This document shows positions 58,901-64,000 of a stretch of DNA of 64,000 bases, piece by piece (within the stretch, counting starts at the first letter, position 1; each line of letters opens with the position of its first letter). The position numbers and the translations under genes were made by a program. Below the pieces are notes generated by a model. The model saw only the letters and a list, made by a program, of their open reading frames with translations. It ran no database searches and had not been told where the DNA came from. Origin of the DNA: Channa striata (Eukaryota > Chordata > Actinopteri > Anabantiformes > Channidae); assembly GCA_033026295.1 (NCBI GenBank), contig CM065175.1, forward strand, positions 20,842,837 to 20,906,836, read 5' to 3'.

Positions 58901-61213
58901 ATCCACCAGTGGAGTGAGCAGGGGTTCCAGTGGGAAACTAGGCTGCATCAACTCTTGGATACCAGTCATTATTGTGGCATCACTGGCAAAGACTTTACCC
59001 TGAGGTGACACGATGTACGGGATGAACGTGTAACTTCCACACTGCTCCTGGAGGAAGACAATACATGGAAAAAAACACCCGAGGGGGCTGAAACATCATC
59101 GGTTGTTTTGTTTTTCATACTCCATAATAACAACTTTCTCCCAGTTTCAAATAATCTTAAGCCTACGTCATAGACAGGACACCTCCTCTTTTATACGGGA
59201 CCTTAAATTAATTATATATTCTTTTAAGTAGTTTTTAAATGGTACAGTATGGTATAGTGGTTAAATTTAAAATGTCAAACATTCCTTATTTGCAGCCACA
59301 GCAATAATACGCATGGCTGCCCAGACTGTGTGCCCCTGTTGCCCCATTAACTCCAACTTCAGCTAATGACCGCAATAAATGTTGATATTTAAAACCAGAG
59401 TCCCACTGTTAATGAGTTTTGATGGAAAACATTGGTGCCTTTTAACCAGAGGTTTATGTGGACTATAACACATACACTTCAACACTTCTGTCTCTACACT
59501 TTGCCCTTCATAACGCTAGTGACTAAGACTCCACAATTTGGGATTTGAAAGTCACATATGGCTAGAATGAATATTCTCTGATTTATTTTATTTTATGCAA
59601 ACATTTAGTTTATGCCATGAAGACACTGCAGCAGTTTATTACATAATTCAAAGTTCAAGGCACCACAGTGTTTGGGGGACATGCCTTCAGAGGAGTTTGC
59701 AGCTGCTCAGGTGCGTTTCAGTTGCCCACTTTATGTACAGTAAGTATAAGAGAGCGCTCAGCACCTGTGGCACCAATTTCTTTTCCAAGAGTATTTCCAT
59801 CACCTTGGGATCCTTTTTCTTTTATTTATCAATATAAGGACCAAGGGTGTAACTATGAAAGTCAAAAAAGTTCTTATGAAAAACTAAGAAACAAAAATAA
59901 AACACTTAGAGAGGTGGAGCAAAACTTACGCTTGTTATTAGGTTCACATAATTAAAGGACCAAGGAAGACTTACACAGATTAAAACAGAAGAATTATCCC
60001 CAAAACATAAAAAGAATTGCAAACACCTGTTGGACTAATCAGAAACACTATGGATTTGTCAATGACCACTGTTCACTGATCAAATACAGACACGGATATT
60101 CACTTTGTAGCTCTGTTATGCTTCAAGCTCACTTATCGTAACTGATGATATAATAACTGGTGGCAGTGACATAATGAAATTTTGACATGTACGGGCACAT
60201 CCCATATCCTCACGGTCAAGGAAAATACCTCAAAACTCACTGACAGAGTTCATTCTACAGCAAGACAACGCTCCCAAACATCAGCGGAGGGGCAGAAGAA
60301 TACTGAGCGTGCAAATGTTTACATTTACTAATATTGCTGTATCCCAAACATTATGGTGCATTGCTGCTGTAACCTCTACATGGTGGATATGATCTAAGCA
60401 TTTGCACATTCATCTTGGGATTTTTGGAAATCTCAAATTGCAAAGTAGAGAGGGAAAAAATATATATAATGAATGTAAATTATTATAAATGACAGTGTAT
60501 GCATAAATTGCATTGTGGCCACAGCAAATATTCAGTGGAGTTGATCAATTTTGCCGCACACACACCGAATGTTCATTTCAGTTGATAATTCATAACTTCT
60601 TTAATTGGCTTTGGTTTCCCACTTTTACCTTGACAGCCTGTAACGTCAGATCCCCATCCTGCTTGTAGCAGTAGAGAATGATGTTGTTGGTCATGCTGAA
60701 ACTCTCCCTCACTCCCAGGTGATAGAAGAGGGAAGGCTGGCAGAAGGTGTCACTCATCTCGACCACGGCCACGTCTGTGAGGGGGGGACAGGGTGGTGAG
60801 AGGGGGGGACAGGGTGGGGGGACAGGGTGGTAAGTGCTGCGTCAACACAACCCGCTGGCAGAAGCCTGCCCGCACTTGCCTGCGTTGTAGAAACTATCCA
60901 GGACGTCCGTGCTCCCCAGCGAGATCCGCTCGTTCGGGATGGTCTTGAACACGGCGTGTGCGTCCGCGCACGCTTCCTTCAGACATTTCAGAGACAAGTT
61001 CTCCTCGGTCTGCGGCACCGACGCGCCCACGTTCACGATGTACGCCACGGACACGGCTCGGGTCCGACTCCGAGGGGACACGACCTGCTTAGCGGAGCCG
61101 TCGGCGCTCAGCTCGATCGCCAGGGAGTCCTGCCACAAACTTCCAGCCGCCGCCCACACCGGCTCTCGCCTCTTGTCGTGCAGACTCATCCGCCTGCGCT
61201 CCGTCGTGTACAT
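46858..61213 (-). CDS. map3k6: map3k6 (ASK2), whole coding span (28 exons)
   Basis: Encodes apoptosis signal-regulating kinase 2, a stress-activated MAP3K that works with ASK1 upstream of the MKK4/7-JNK and MKK3/6-p38 cascades in the cytoplasm. The 28 joined exons total 3855 nt (1284 aa plus stop; human MAP3K6 is 1288 aa) if a 116-nt intron is removed inside exon 24. The N-terminal half is the ASK regulatory region (LWQDSLAIEL, SLFYHLGVRESFSMTNN, RLDSVELLTPDIVMNLLLSY). The kinase domain spans about residues 636-895: GKGTYGVV at 640-647, catalytic Lys662 (AIKE), HRDIK with Asp756, DFG with Asp775, MAPE at 799-802. A 14-3-3 type motif RSLSVP is near residue 921. A coiled coil and a SAM-like domain (LVNWLK...CRDDLTYCGIRGGMLCRIW) end the protein. 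The N terminus and the tail favour MAP3K6 over MAP3K5 or MAP3K15. A segment equivalent to human EDVFQKNSD between exons 2 and 3 was not found. Confidence 0.94.
47097..47173 (-). CDS. map3k6: map3k6 exon 27
   Basis: 77 nt, phase 0 to phase 2. Encodes LLSHAFTLDCLLYMACRDDL and TYCGI, close to human MAP3K6. Acceptor CTGCTTTCCAG, donor AAG/GTGAGC. Confidence 0.95.
47279..47367 (-). CDS. map3k6: map3k6 exon 26 (SAM-like start)
   Basis: 89 nt, phase 1 to phase 0. Encodes SSNPEAKALVNWLKSVPVDQ and NTIDK, the start of the SAM-like domain. The acceptor GTTATAG was preferred over TTCACAG because only it fits phase 1 of exon 25. Donor AAG/GTAAAC. Confidence 0.88.
47768..47870. repeat. possible interspersed repeat end
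   Basis: GAATAGAATAGGATCAGCTTTATTGACC resembles the GAATA-rich ends of fish retroposons. Weak; only the end is recognisable. Downstream part of map3k6 intron 25. Confidence 0.3.
48395..48501 (-). CDS. map3k6: map3k6 exon 25 (coiled coil)
   Basis: 107 nt, phase 2 to phase 1. Encodes LLSQLSEKEREFQELLRNSV and SKQEKIDRLRKTAK, continuing the C-terminal coiled coil. Acceptor TGTTTCAG, donor AAAG/GTAGTTTT. Confidence 0.92.
48714..48763 (-). CDS. map3k6: map3k6 exon 24b (coiled coil)
   Basis: 50 nt encoding QVSLSEELRALQQETR, homologous to the VQL...ETxRLL coiled coil of ASK1/ASK2, with donor GAAG/GTACAA in phase 2. Its frame differs from that of 24a on the unspliced genome. A different left boundary is possible, because this frame stays open back to about 48890. 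Confidence 0.75.
48880..48959 (-). CDS. map3k6: map3k6 exon 24a (boundary uncertain)
   Basis: 80 nt starting in phase 1 with acceptor CTCTGCTTCCCAG. Encodes ELKLQLQSSFEIEDGTLDDQ, which follows LLP of exon 23 as in the family. The right-hand end is a proposal: donor CCT/GTAGTT is the site that, joined to CAG/CAAGTG at 48763, restores the frame. Without splicing the frame hits TGA at 48739-48741, before the conserved coiled coil. Confidence 0.6.
49150..49255 (-). CDS. map3k6: map3k6 exon 23
   Basis: 106 nt, phase 0 to phase 1. Encodes VKKVLKQQQVKPHWMFALDN and AVQEAITVLLP; PHWMF(A/V)LD is an ASK-family hallmark. Acceptor TCTGGACACAG, donor CCAG/GTAAAG. Confidence 0.95.
49336..49521 (-). CDS. 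map3k6: map3k6 exon 22
   Basis: 186 nt, phase 0 to phase 0. Encodes LTADHITKLIICLRDNIRSP, DRKQLTSGLLDLRAAL and VVLFSFQDS, like the ASK C-terminal regulatory region. Acceptor CTGTTAAAAG, donor TCA/GTAAGTCC. Confidence 0.93.
50300..50462 (-). CDS. map3k6: map3k6 exon 21
   Basis: 163 nt, phase 2 to phase 0. Encodes NTGLFMLRKDSERRATLHRI and ISHVISNIQESVPQ, the conserved post-kinase helical block. Acceptor CTTCTGTTCAG, donor CAG/GTGTGTG. Confidence 0.95.
50783..50951 (-). CDS. map3k6: map3k6 exon 20 (14-3-3 site)
   Basis: 169 nt, phase 1 to phase 2. Encodes ADYQRSLSVPISILVEDTDS followed by a Ser/Gln-rich stretch. RSLSVP fits the mode-1 14-3-3 motif RSxSxP, at the position of the ASK1 regulatory serine 967 site. 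Acceptor GGTTTGCAG, donor TGCC/GTGAGTT. Confidence 0.92.
51082..51283 (-). CDS. map3k6: map3k6 exon 19 (end of kinase domain)
   Basis: 202 nt, phase 0 to phase 1. Encodes VGMFKIHPTVPECMSDQAK, CFVPNPDNRATAAELL and a Lys-rich tail. Acceptor TGACATCTAG, donor GCTG/GTGAGGC. Confidence 0.95.
51529..51686 (-). CDS. map3k6: map3k6 exon 18 (APE, kinase C lobe)
   Basis: 158 nt, phase 1 to phase 0. Encodes TLQYMAPEIIDQGPRGYGK and ADIWSLGCTIIEMATGK, matching ASK family C lobe. Acceptor ATTTTTTAG, donor AAG/GTAAAGG. Confidence 0.96.
51825..51930 (-). CDS. map3k6: map3k6 exon 17 (DFG)
   Basis: 106 nt, phase 0 to phase 1. Encodes GDNVLINTYSGVLKISDFGT and SKRLAGINPCTETFT, the metal-binding DFG and the activation loop threonines. 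Acceptor TGCTGCAG, donor ACTG/GTGAGG. Confidence 0.96.
52029..52165 (-). CDS. map3k6: map3k6 exon 16 (catalytic loop)
   Basis: 137 nt, phase 1 to phase 0. Encodes GSLSSLLRSKWGPLKDNE and GLKYLHDNQIVHRDIK, with the catalytic aspartate of HRD. Acceptor CTGCCTGCAG, donor AAG/GTGCATG. Confidence 0.96.
52636..52763 (-). CDS. map3k6: map3k6 exon 15
   Basis: 128 nt, phase 2 to phase 1. Encodes YSQPLHEEIALHKRLKHRN and GFIKIFMEEVPGG: the alpha-C helix glutamate, hinge and gatekeeper part of the kinase N lobe. Acceptor CGTGTCTCCCAG, donor GGAG/GTGTGG. Confidence 0.96.
53172..53305 (-). CDS. map3k6: map3k6 exon 14 (kinase glycine loop)
   Basis: 134 nt, phase 0 to phase 2. Encodes the glycine-rich loop (VVLGKGTYGVVYAGRD) and the catalytic lysine in RIAIKEIPEKDS. 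Acceptor TTGTTTTAAAG, donor GCAC/GTATGCG. Confidence 0.96.
53650..53734 (-). CDS. map3k6: map3k6 exon 13
   Basis: 85 nt, phase 2 to phase 0. Encodes FCELVNSLLQQAEDPIQDL and an acidic run leading to the kinase domain. Acceptor CTCTTATTAG, donor GAG/GTCAGTTG. Confidence 0.9.
54699..54794 (-). CDS. map3k6: map3k6 exon 12
   Basis: 96 nt, phase 2 to phase 2. Encodes SVSKVDERSCFLYVHYNSDD and FQLFFPSELHCK, conserved in ASK proteins. Acceptor CTTTTCAG, donor AAGG/GTGAGTG. Confidence 0.94.
55335..55384 (-). CDS. map3k6: map3k6 exon 11
   Basis: 50 nt, phase 0 to phase 2. Encodes KGLHQWTFPASAIRGV, equivalent to the WTF/WNF...S(I/V)RGVS block of ASK1/ASK2. Acceptor GATTCTACAG, donor TGAG/GTAAAG. Confidence 0.93.
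55686..55790 (-). CDS. map3k6: map3k6 exon 10
   Basis: 105 nt, phase 0 to phase 0. Encodes VLILEPSKDLQPAIV and an acidic stretch (SEEDENQTVQLKHI), start of the PH-like region next to the kinase domain in ASK proteins. Acceptor TTTGTTTCAG, donor AAG/GTGCAGACC. Confidence 0.93.
56006..56156 (-). CDS. map3k6: map3k6 exon 9
   Basis: 151 nt, phase 2 to phase 0. Encodes FVGSIMETYILYRQFAKLPE and DFWMELFLQTCKPT, matching the ASK family. Acceptor TTTGTTTCAG, donor CCT/GTAAGAC. Confidence 0.95.
56353..56512 (-). CDS. map3k6: map3k6 exon 8
   Basis: 160 nt, phase 1 to phase 2. Encodes GRKGTLEKMKDYWDVGFFLG and ANILANEHKKVIEASEKLY. Acceptor TTGCTCTTTAG, donor TCTG/GTGAGTCC. Confidence 0.96.
56985..57097 (-). 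CDS. map3k6: map3k6 exon 7
   Basis: 113 nt, phase 2 to phase 1. Encodes YGKAFESEPTLHSGLNS and TAGHEFSSSVELRKI. Acceptor TTTTGTCAG, donor ATAG/GTGCTTT. Confidence 0.95.
57248..57552. mobile_element. 305-bp inverted-repeat element in map3k6 intron 6
   Basis: Ends GGCCATGACACACCAAGCCG and, reverse-complemented, GGCCGTCACACACTAAGCCG form terminal inverted repeats of about 24 bp. TAAC on both sides (57244-57247 and 57553-57556) may be the target duplication. No ORF. It ends 78 bp from the exon 6 donor. Confidence 0.7.
57631..57801 (-). CDS. map3k6: map3k6 exon 6
   Basis: 171 nt, phase 2 to phase 2. Encodes RRNHPGDRAKALEAILPIV and DVYCLCGRIYKDMFMSSGF, strongly conserved. The donor TTG/GTGCGC was set by the junction to exon 7 (CRW/YGKAFESEP). 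Confidence 0.94.
57977..58083 (-). CDS. map3k6: map3k6 exon 5
   Basis: 107 nt, phase 0 to phase 2. Encodes DYDAIIKLVETLNNLP and FHYIFALN, a conserved helical repeat region. Acceptor TTTTTTCTCAG, donor ACAG/GTATCCTG. Confidence 0.95.
58507..58675 (-). CDS. map3k6: map3k6 exon 4
   Basis: 169 nt, phase 2 to phase 0. Encodes SEYFRESIRQEIRTARERF and RLDSVELLTPDIVMNLLLSY, very close to mammalian ASK2. Acceptor TATGGTGACAG, donor CAG/GTATGTG. Confidence 0.96.
58860..59047 (-). CDS. map3k6: map3k6 exon 3
   Basis: 188 nt, phase 0 to phase 2. Encodes EQCGSYTFIPYIVSPQGKVF and LLTPLVDTLVQLLNNVHIQS. The 8-9 residues that precede CxGSYT in human ASK1/ASK2 are absent. Acceptor TGTCTTCCTCCAG, donor CCAG/GTCAGAC. 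Confidence 0.92.
59048..60628 (-). other. map3k6: map3k6 intron 2 (1.6 kb)
   Basis: Longest intron of the 5' half of map3k6. Apart from the transposase scrap near 60250 nothing is recognised. I searched it for a short exon coding the missing EDVxxKN segment and found none. Confidence 0.6.
60225..60310 (+). mobile_element. possible Tc1/mariner transposase scrap
   Basis: A short plus-strand reading ILQQDNAPKHQR (around 60254-60289) resembles the QQDNxPKH block around the second catalytic aspartate of Tc1/mariner transposases. Flanking sequence is too decayed to place ends. In map3k6 intron 2. Confidence 0.45.
60629..60774 (-). CDS. map3k6: map3k6 exon 2
   Basis: 146 nt, phase 1 to phase 0. 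Encodes DVAVVEMSDTFCQPSLFYHL then GVRESFSMTNNIILYCYKQ, the signature start of the ASK N-terminal domain. Acceptor CCCCCCCTCACAG, donor AAG/GTAAAAG. Confidence 0.95.
60777..60832. repeat. G-rich tandem minisatellite in map3k6 intron 1
   Basis: Two and a half imperfect units of GTGAG(A)G7ACAGGGTG on the plus strand, with six runs of three or more G. It makes up half of the 105-nt intron, and its C-rich strand is the pyrimidine tract of the exon 2 acceptor. Confidence 0.9.
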
Positions 61214-61470
61214 GTTCAGCGCTGTCCTGCTGCTGGCGGGGACTCGTGCATGACCCGCCGCGGGGACAGGTCACTGTTGAAAGGCAGGAGCCCGGTGACT
61301 TGTTGGTGTATTTCCCCAGGTGCGTCGCCGCCTCCGCTCGTGCGACATATCCACTGACATTCCTGGTCCTCCTCCAGTCGACCCGCCCTCCTGTCCTGCT
61401 CCGCCCGCCGACATTTCGAGACTGTAACGGGAGACACAGGCCCGACTCACGCATGACCTCTGCCGAGAAA
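60860..61470 (-). promoter_or_regulatory. map3k6: CpG-rich promoter and first exon of map3k6
   Basis: CpG-dense sequence over exon 1 and the 250 bp upstream of the start codon. It sits only a few hundred bp from the snip1 poly(A) signal. Long overlapping ORFs on both strands here reflect base composition. Confidence 0.7.
60880..61213 (-). CDS. map3k6: map3k6 exon 1 (start codon exon)
   Basis: 334 nt, ending in phase 1. The first ATG (61211-61213) has A at -3; a second in-frame ATG is at 61187-61189. Encodes LWQDSLAIELSADG, VSVAYIVNVGA, SLKCLKEACADAHAVFK and DVLDSFYNA. The donor is the non-canonical GC type (GCAG/GCAAGT), forced by the frame into exon 2. Confidence 0.9.
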
Positions 61471-61743
61471 AATATCTCCCGGACAAAAAACGTCTTGGAA
61501 AAAAAAAAAAATCGGAAGTTGGGCGGTTTCAAATCTTCCTTGTGAGGCCACATTTTCCGACTTGCTTCATCTGTTTTCTTGCGCACAGTTGCATTAAACA
61601 CAGAAAAAAAATGATTTGCCATTTATAAAAAACACGTGGGATAAATAATAACGCACAACATAGAACTTTTAGTATGTATTTTTTGGCACAGAGCCGCTGA
61701 GTTGTCGCCATTAAAAATCTTGCCACAACGGAATTTTTCCTTC

Positions 61744-61749
61744 TTTATT
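61744..61749 (-). terminator. snip1: candidate poly(A) signal of snip1
   Basis: AATAAA on the minus strand about 625 nt past the snip1 stop. Sequence between the two is AT-rich 3' UTR without coding signal. Confidence 0.55.
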
Positions 61750-62372
61750 TACAGTACAAAAATGGAAATTTACCATGGCTTCTGCAGGCCCATCAACACA
61801 CAAAAATAAAGTAAGTGTTTCAATACACACTGCATTGGTGCAAGAAAACGCATAACTGCATCATCTATTTTCCCTGCACTACAAAGCAAAAAGGCAATAT
61901 CATTAAAAGTCATATGTAGGTTTACTCTGACAATGAGCAATGCTTTTTAAACATGACATTCCACATTTCTATGTACACAGACATATACAGCCAGGGCTTG
62001 GACATGAAATTAGGCCTTACTTTGCACTCTGCTATGATCCAAATATATATTTAACCATTGTATTCCTCAAGATACCTTTGTGTGGCACTGAGCACTTTTT
62101 AATGTCAGATGAGAGATGGCCATGCATCACATAGACATTACACAAACAACCTGAGAAAAGGAAGTCTTCTTGGAGACAGTTGTGGCAGGTTTAAGCATCA
62201 CTTTTGTACTTACAGAATATACAAACCAGTATTGTTTCTTTATTTAAACATGAAGTCCCATATTTACCAGTTCAATCTATTGTTCCTTTCCTGGCAGAAA
62301 CAACTATCTGTTGAATATTAAAAAATCATAGAATATAACCTGAAGAAACTTAATCTTGTTTATGGGCATGAT
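61750..62372 (-). other. snip1: presumed snip1 3' UTR
   Basis: AT-rich sequence from the snip1 stop to the candidate poly(A) signal. Nothing else recognised in it. Confidence 0.5.
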
Positions 62373-62625
62373 TTACTCATCGAGGCCCTCATCTTCCTCT
62401 TCCTGCTTGGCATCCACCTCACTTGTGTCTGAAAATTCATGGAGAAGAACATATTCACGGCTACTGAAGCCAAACTTGAGAACATCTTTTTCTTTGAGCT
62501 CATAATAGCGCTGGGCATCAATACGCTGGTTGTTCAGGTAGGTGCCGTTGCTAGAACCCAGGTCAATGATGTAAGGCCTCACTCTGCGGCCGGCGGTGCC
62601 GTCTGCACGTGTAAACTCCACCAGT
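62373..62625 (-). CDS. snip1: snip1 last exon
   Basis: 253 nt including TAA. Encodes LVEFTRADGTAGRRVRPYI, DLGSSNGTYLNNQRID, RYYELKEKDVLKFGFSSREY and an acidic tail shorter than the human one. Acceptor TTTATTTTCTCAG. Confidence 0.97.
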
Positions 62626-63975
62626 CTGAGAAAATAAAGACACAAAGGATTAATTATACAGTTTGTGCAGGGATTTTTGAATTTATGCTGATTAAACGGA
62701 TTAATATACTAAAGTAAAACACCCATGGTAATGACCTGTTACTCTTACCTATACTGGAATACTGCATGTTGCTTGGAGCAGGATGGGTGGTCAATGGGAA
62801 TATCAGCAATTTTTCTCTGCCGTCCCAACAAATAGGCGCTCTGTCTGTGAATGTACATGACTGGAAGGGGTTCGTCATTTTTGAAAGGGTACAGTCGCCA
62901 TCTTCGCTTCGGGATGCGAGCCTCCGGTGGCTCATTGTACTTAATCACCACCCCTCGGAATGTGTTGGTATCTTCTGTGAGTGCCCCTGACAGTTCAAAA
63001 TTGGGCTTCTCCTTCTCAACAGGAGGATTACTTGAGCCATCTCCCCCTTCTTCAGACTGCCCAAAATCATGTTCTTGGTTTTCTTCACGTCTCTGTCGGT
63101 TTTCCCTGCGCCGCTCATCATGCTGCTGACGCTCAGCTTGTTGGGAGGCAAGCGCATCTCGTTCTGCATGTCTGTCTCCACCACGGACTCTCTCCCGTGG
63201 CCTGTCTGATTCCCACCTGCTACGCCTGTCCTCTGGCTGCTCGTTTCTTCTCCTTCGCTCATCCCCACTGGCCCGATGCTCATCCCGCTCCTGTGAGACA
63301 TTAGGAAGACAGTTGGAGAGACGATTAGTAATCCAGGAGAAACTCGCACATTTATAATTTTTTACAGTTAGTACAGTTACAGAAGCTGTATTGAATACAT
63401 TTAAACCACAAGTAGAAATACATTCACACAATCAAAAAGACAAGACTTCAAACTAAGTTTGACAAAAGTCATTCACAATCATTAAACTGTATTAGTTCTA
63501 TGTAATTATTTGGCTATTTGACACATTACGGTACAGTTGAAATGCACACCAGGCTACTGGTGTCAATATTAGATACCAATATCCATAGTCCAAATGGATT
63601 TAGGGCGGTGAGAAGAGGAATATTTAATTGAAAGATAATTAGCGTACTTAAAGTACCATATGCCAGTGCAGAAGCAGAAAAAGACATTAATAATCACTAA
63701 TATAATAATATGCTATAATATGGTAAGTAGTAATCAATCGACAATTTTGATCTCTAATTTTTTTATGAAACAAAATTGGGTGATTGCCACATTTCTATCG
63801 CATTTGATTCTCTCGCTTATTCCCAATAGTTTAAAACCTAATCACCCGCTTTATTTTGACATCGACACCACGTTGGGGACTGCGACTCCTCCGGTTTCTG
63901 GGCGATCTGCTGCCTCTTCTGGCGGGGGACGCAGCTCTTCTGCCTGGTGAGCGGTCCCTCGTTCTGGCAGGCGAC
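62373..63975 (-). CDS. snip1: snip1, partial (last three exons)
   Basis: Encodes Smad nuclear-interacting protein 1, a nuclear FHA-domain protein known as an inhibitor of TGF-beta/Smad and NF-kappaB transcription and as the counterpart of the RES-complex subunit Pml1 in the spliceosome. Exons at 63846-63975, 62749-63290 and 62373-62625 join in frame. The N-terminal part is Arg/Ser-rich (SPARTRDRSPGRRA) and charged (ERDEHRASGDERRRR). The C-terminal half contains KPNFELSGALTEDTNTFRG, RWRLYPFKNDEPLPVMYIHR and the FHA hallmarks LLGRQRKIAD, HPSCSKQHAVFQ and DLGSSNGTYLN. The end is acidic (EEEDEGLDE). The match to vertebrate SNIP1 is near-complete in the FHA region. The 5' end lies beyond the right edge. 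Confidence 0.97.
62749..63290 (-). CDS. snip1: snip1 exon (charged region and start of FHA)
   Basis: 542 nt, phase 0 to phase 2. Encodes an Arg/Glu/Asp-rich segment, then FELSGALTEDTNTFRGVVIK, the SNIP1-specific lead-in, and the first FHA strands up to SKQHAVFQY. Acceptor TAATGTCTCACAG, donor ATAG/GTAAGAG. Confidence 0.97.
63846..63975 (-). CDS. snip1: snip1 exon (RS-rich)
   Basis: 130 nt, phase 2 to phase 0. Encodes Arg/Ser repeats (SPARTRDRSP, SRSPRNRRSRSPQR) and VDVKIKR. The junction with the next exon creates IKRE, fitting the SUMO motif psi-K-x-E; human SNIP1 has VKQE in comparable places. Acceptor GTCGTGTAG, donor CGG/GTGATTAGG. Confidence 0.9.
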
Positions 63976-64000
63976 CTACACGACAAAAACAGCGGCCTGT

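Noticed and set aside
61089..61622. 177-codon ORF on the minus strand and 176-codon ORF at 60827-61357 on the plus strand
   Set aside because: Both overlap map3k6 exon 1 and its CpG promoter in other frames. GC-rich DNA has few stop codons, and the peptides match no family.
1..64000. CRISPR arrays, operons or prophage-like gene clusters
   Set aside because: No regularly spaced repeats and no runs of long intronless ORFs; the DNA is vertebrate nuclear.

Overview
The window reads as vertebrate genomic DNA, most likely from a teleost fish. It has interrupted genes with consensus GT..AG introns and CpG-rich promoters. It also has CA/TG microsatellites, a decayed Tc1-like transposon, short inverted-repeat elements and a LINE/SINE-type tail, all of types common in fish genomes. 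Nothing bacterial, viral or plasmid-like is present.

Three protein genes lie head to tail on the minus strand. (1) map7d1, coding 7427-38581, has 17 constitutive exons plus a 21-nt in-frame microexon and a possible 48-nt cassette exon. Its product is a microtubule-associated, kinesin-1-recruiting protein, predicted at 756 aa without the optional exons. (2) map3k6 (ASK2), coding 46858-61213, has 28 exons. It encodes a stress-activated MAP3K of about 1284 aa with an intact kinase domain, a 14-3-3 site and a C-terminal SAM-like domain. One exon (48714-48959) cannot be read in a single frame unless an internal 116-nt intron is removed. (3) snip1, coding from 62373 and running off the right edge, encodes an FHA-domain nuclear protein; its last three exons are visible.

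Layout: 1-6930 is the 3' flank of map7d1, with one weak exon-like ORF at 5572-5725. 6947-38581 is map7d1 from its poly(A) signal to its start codon, with a 12-kb first intron. About 38480-38960 is the map7d1 CpG promoter. 39000-46395 is intergenic, apart from an orphan exon-like block at 39714-39866. 46399-61213 is map3k6. 61214-61740 is the map3k6 promoter, squeezed against the snip1 poly(A) signal. 61744-64000 is the 3' part of snip1.

The proteins do not form one pathway. However, MAP7-family and ASK-family genes are neighbours at more than one human paralogous locus (MAP7 with MAP3K5; MAP7D2 near MAP3K15). The map7d1/map3k6 adjacency here therefore looks like the retained ancestral arrangement. 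I found no wholly new system. The most unusual items are the microexon, the map3k6 frame discontinuity, the GC-AG intron built from a G-rich tandem repeat, and the orphan exon upstream of map7d1.
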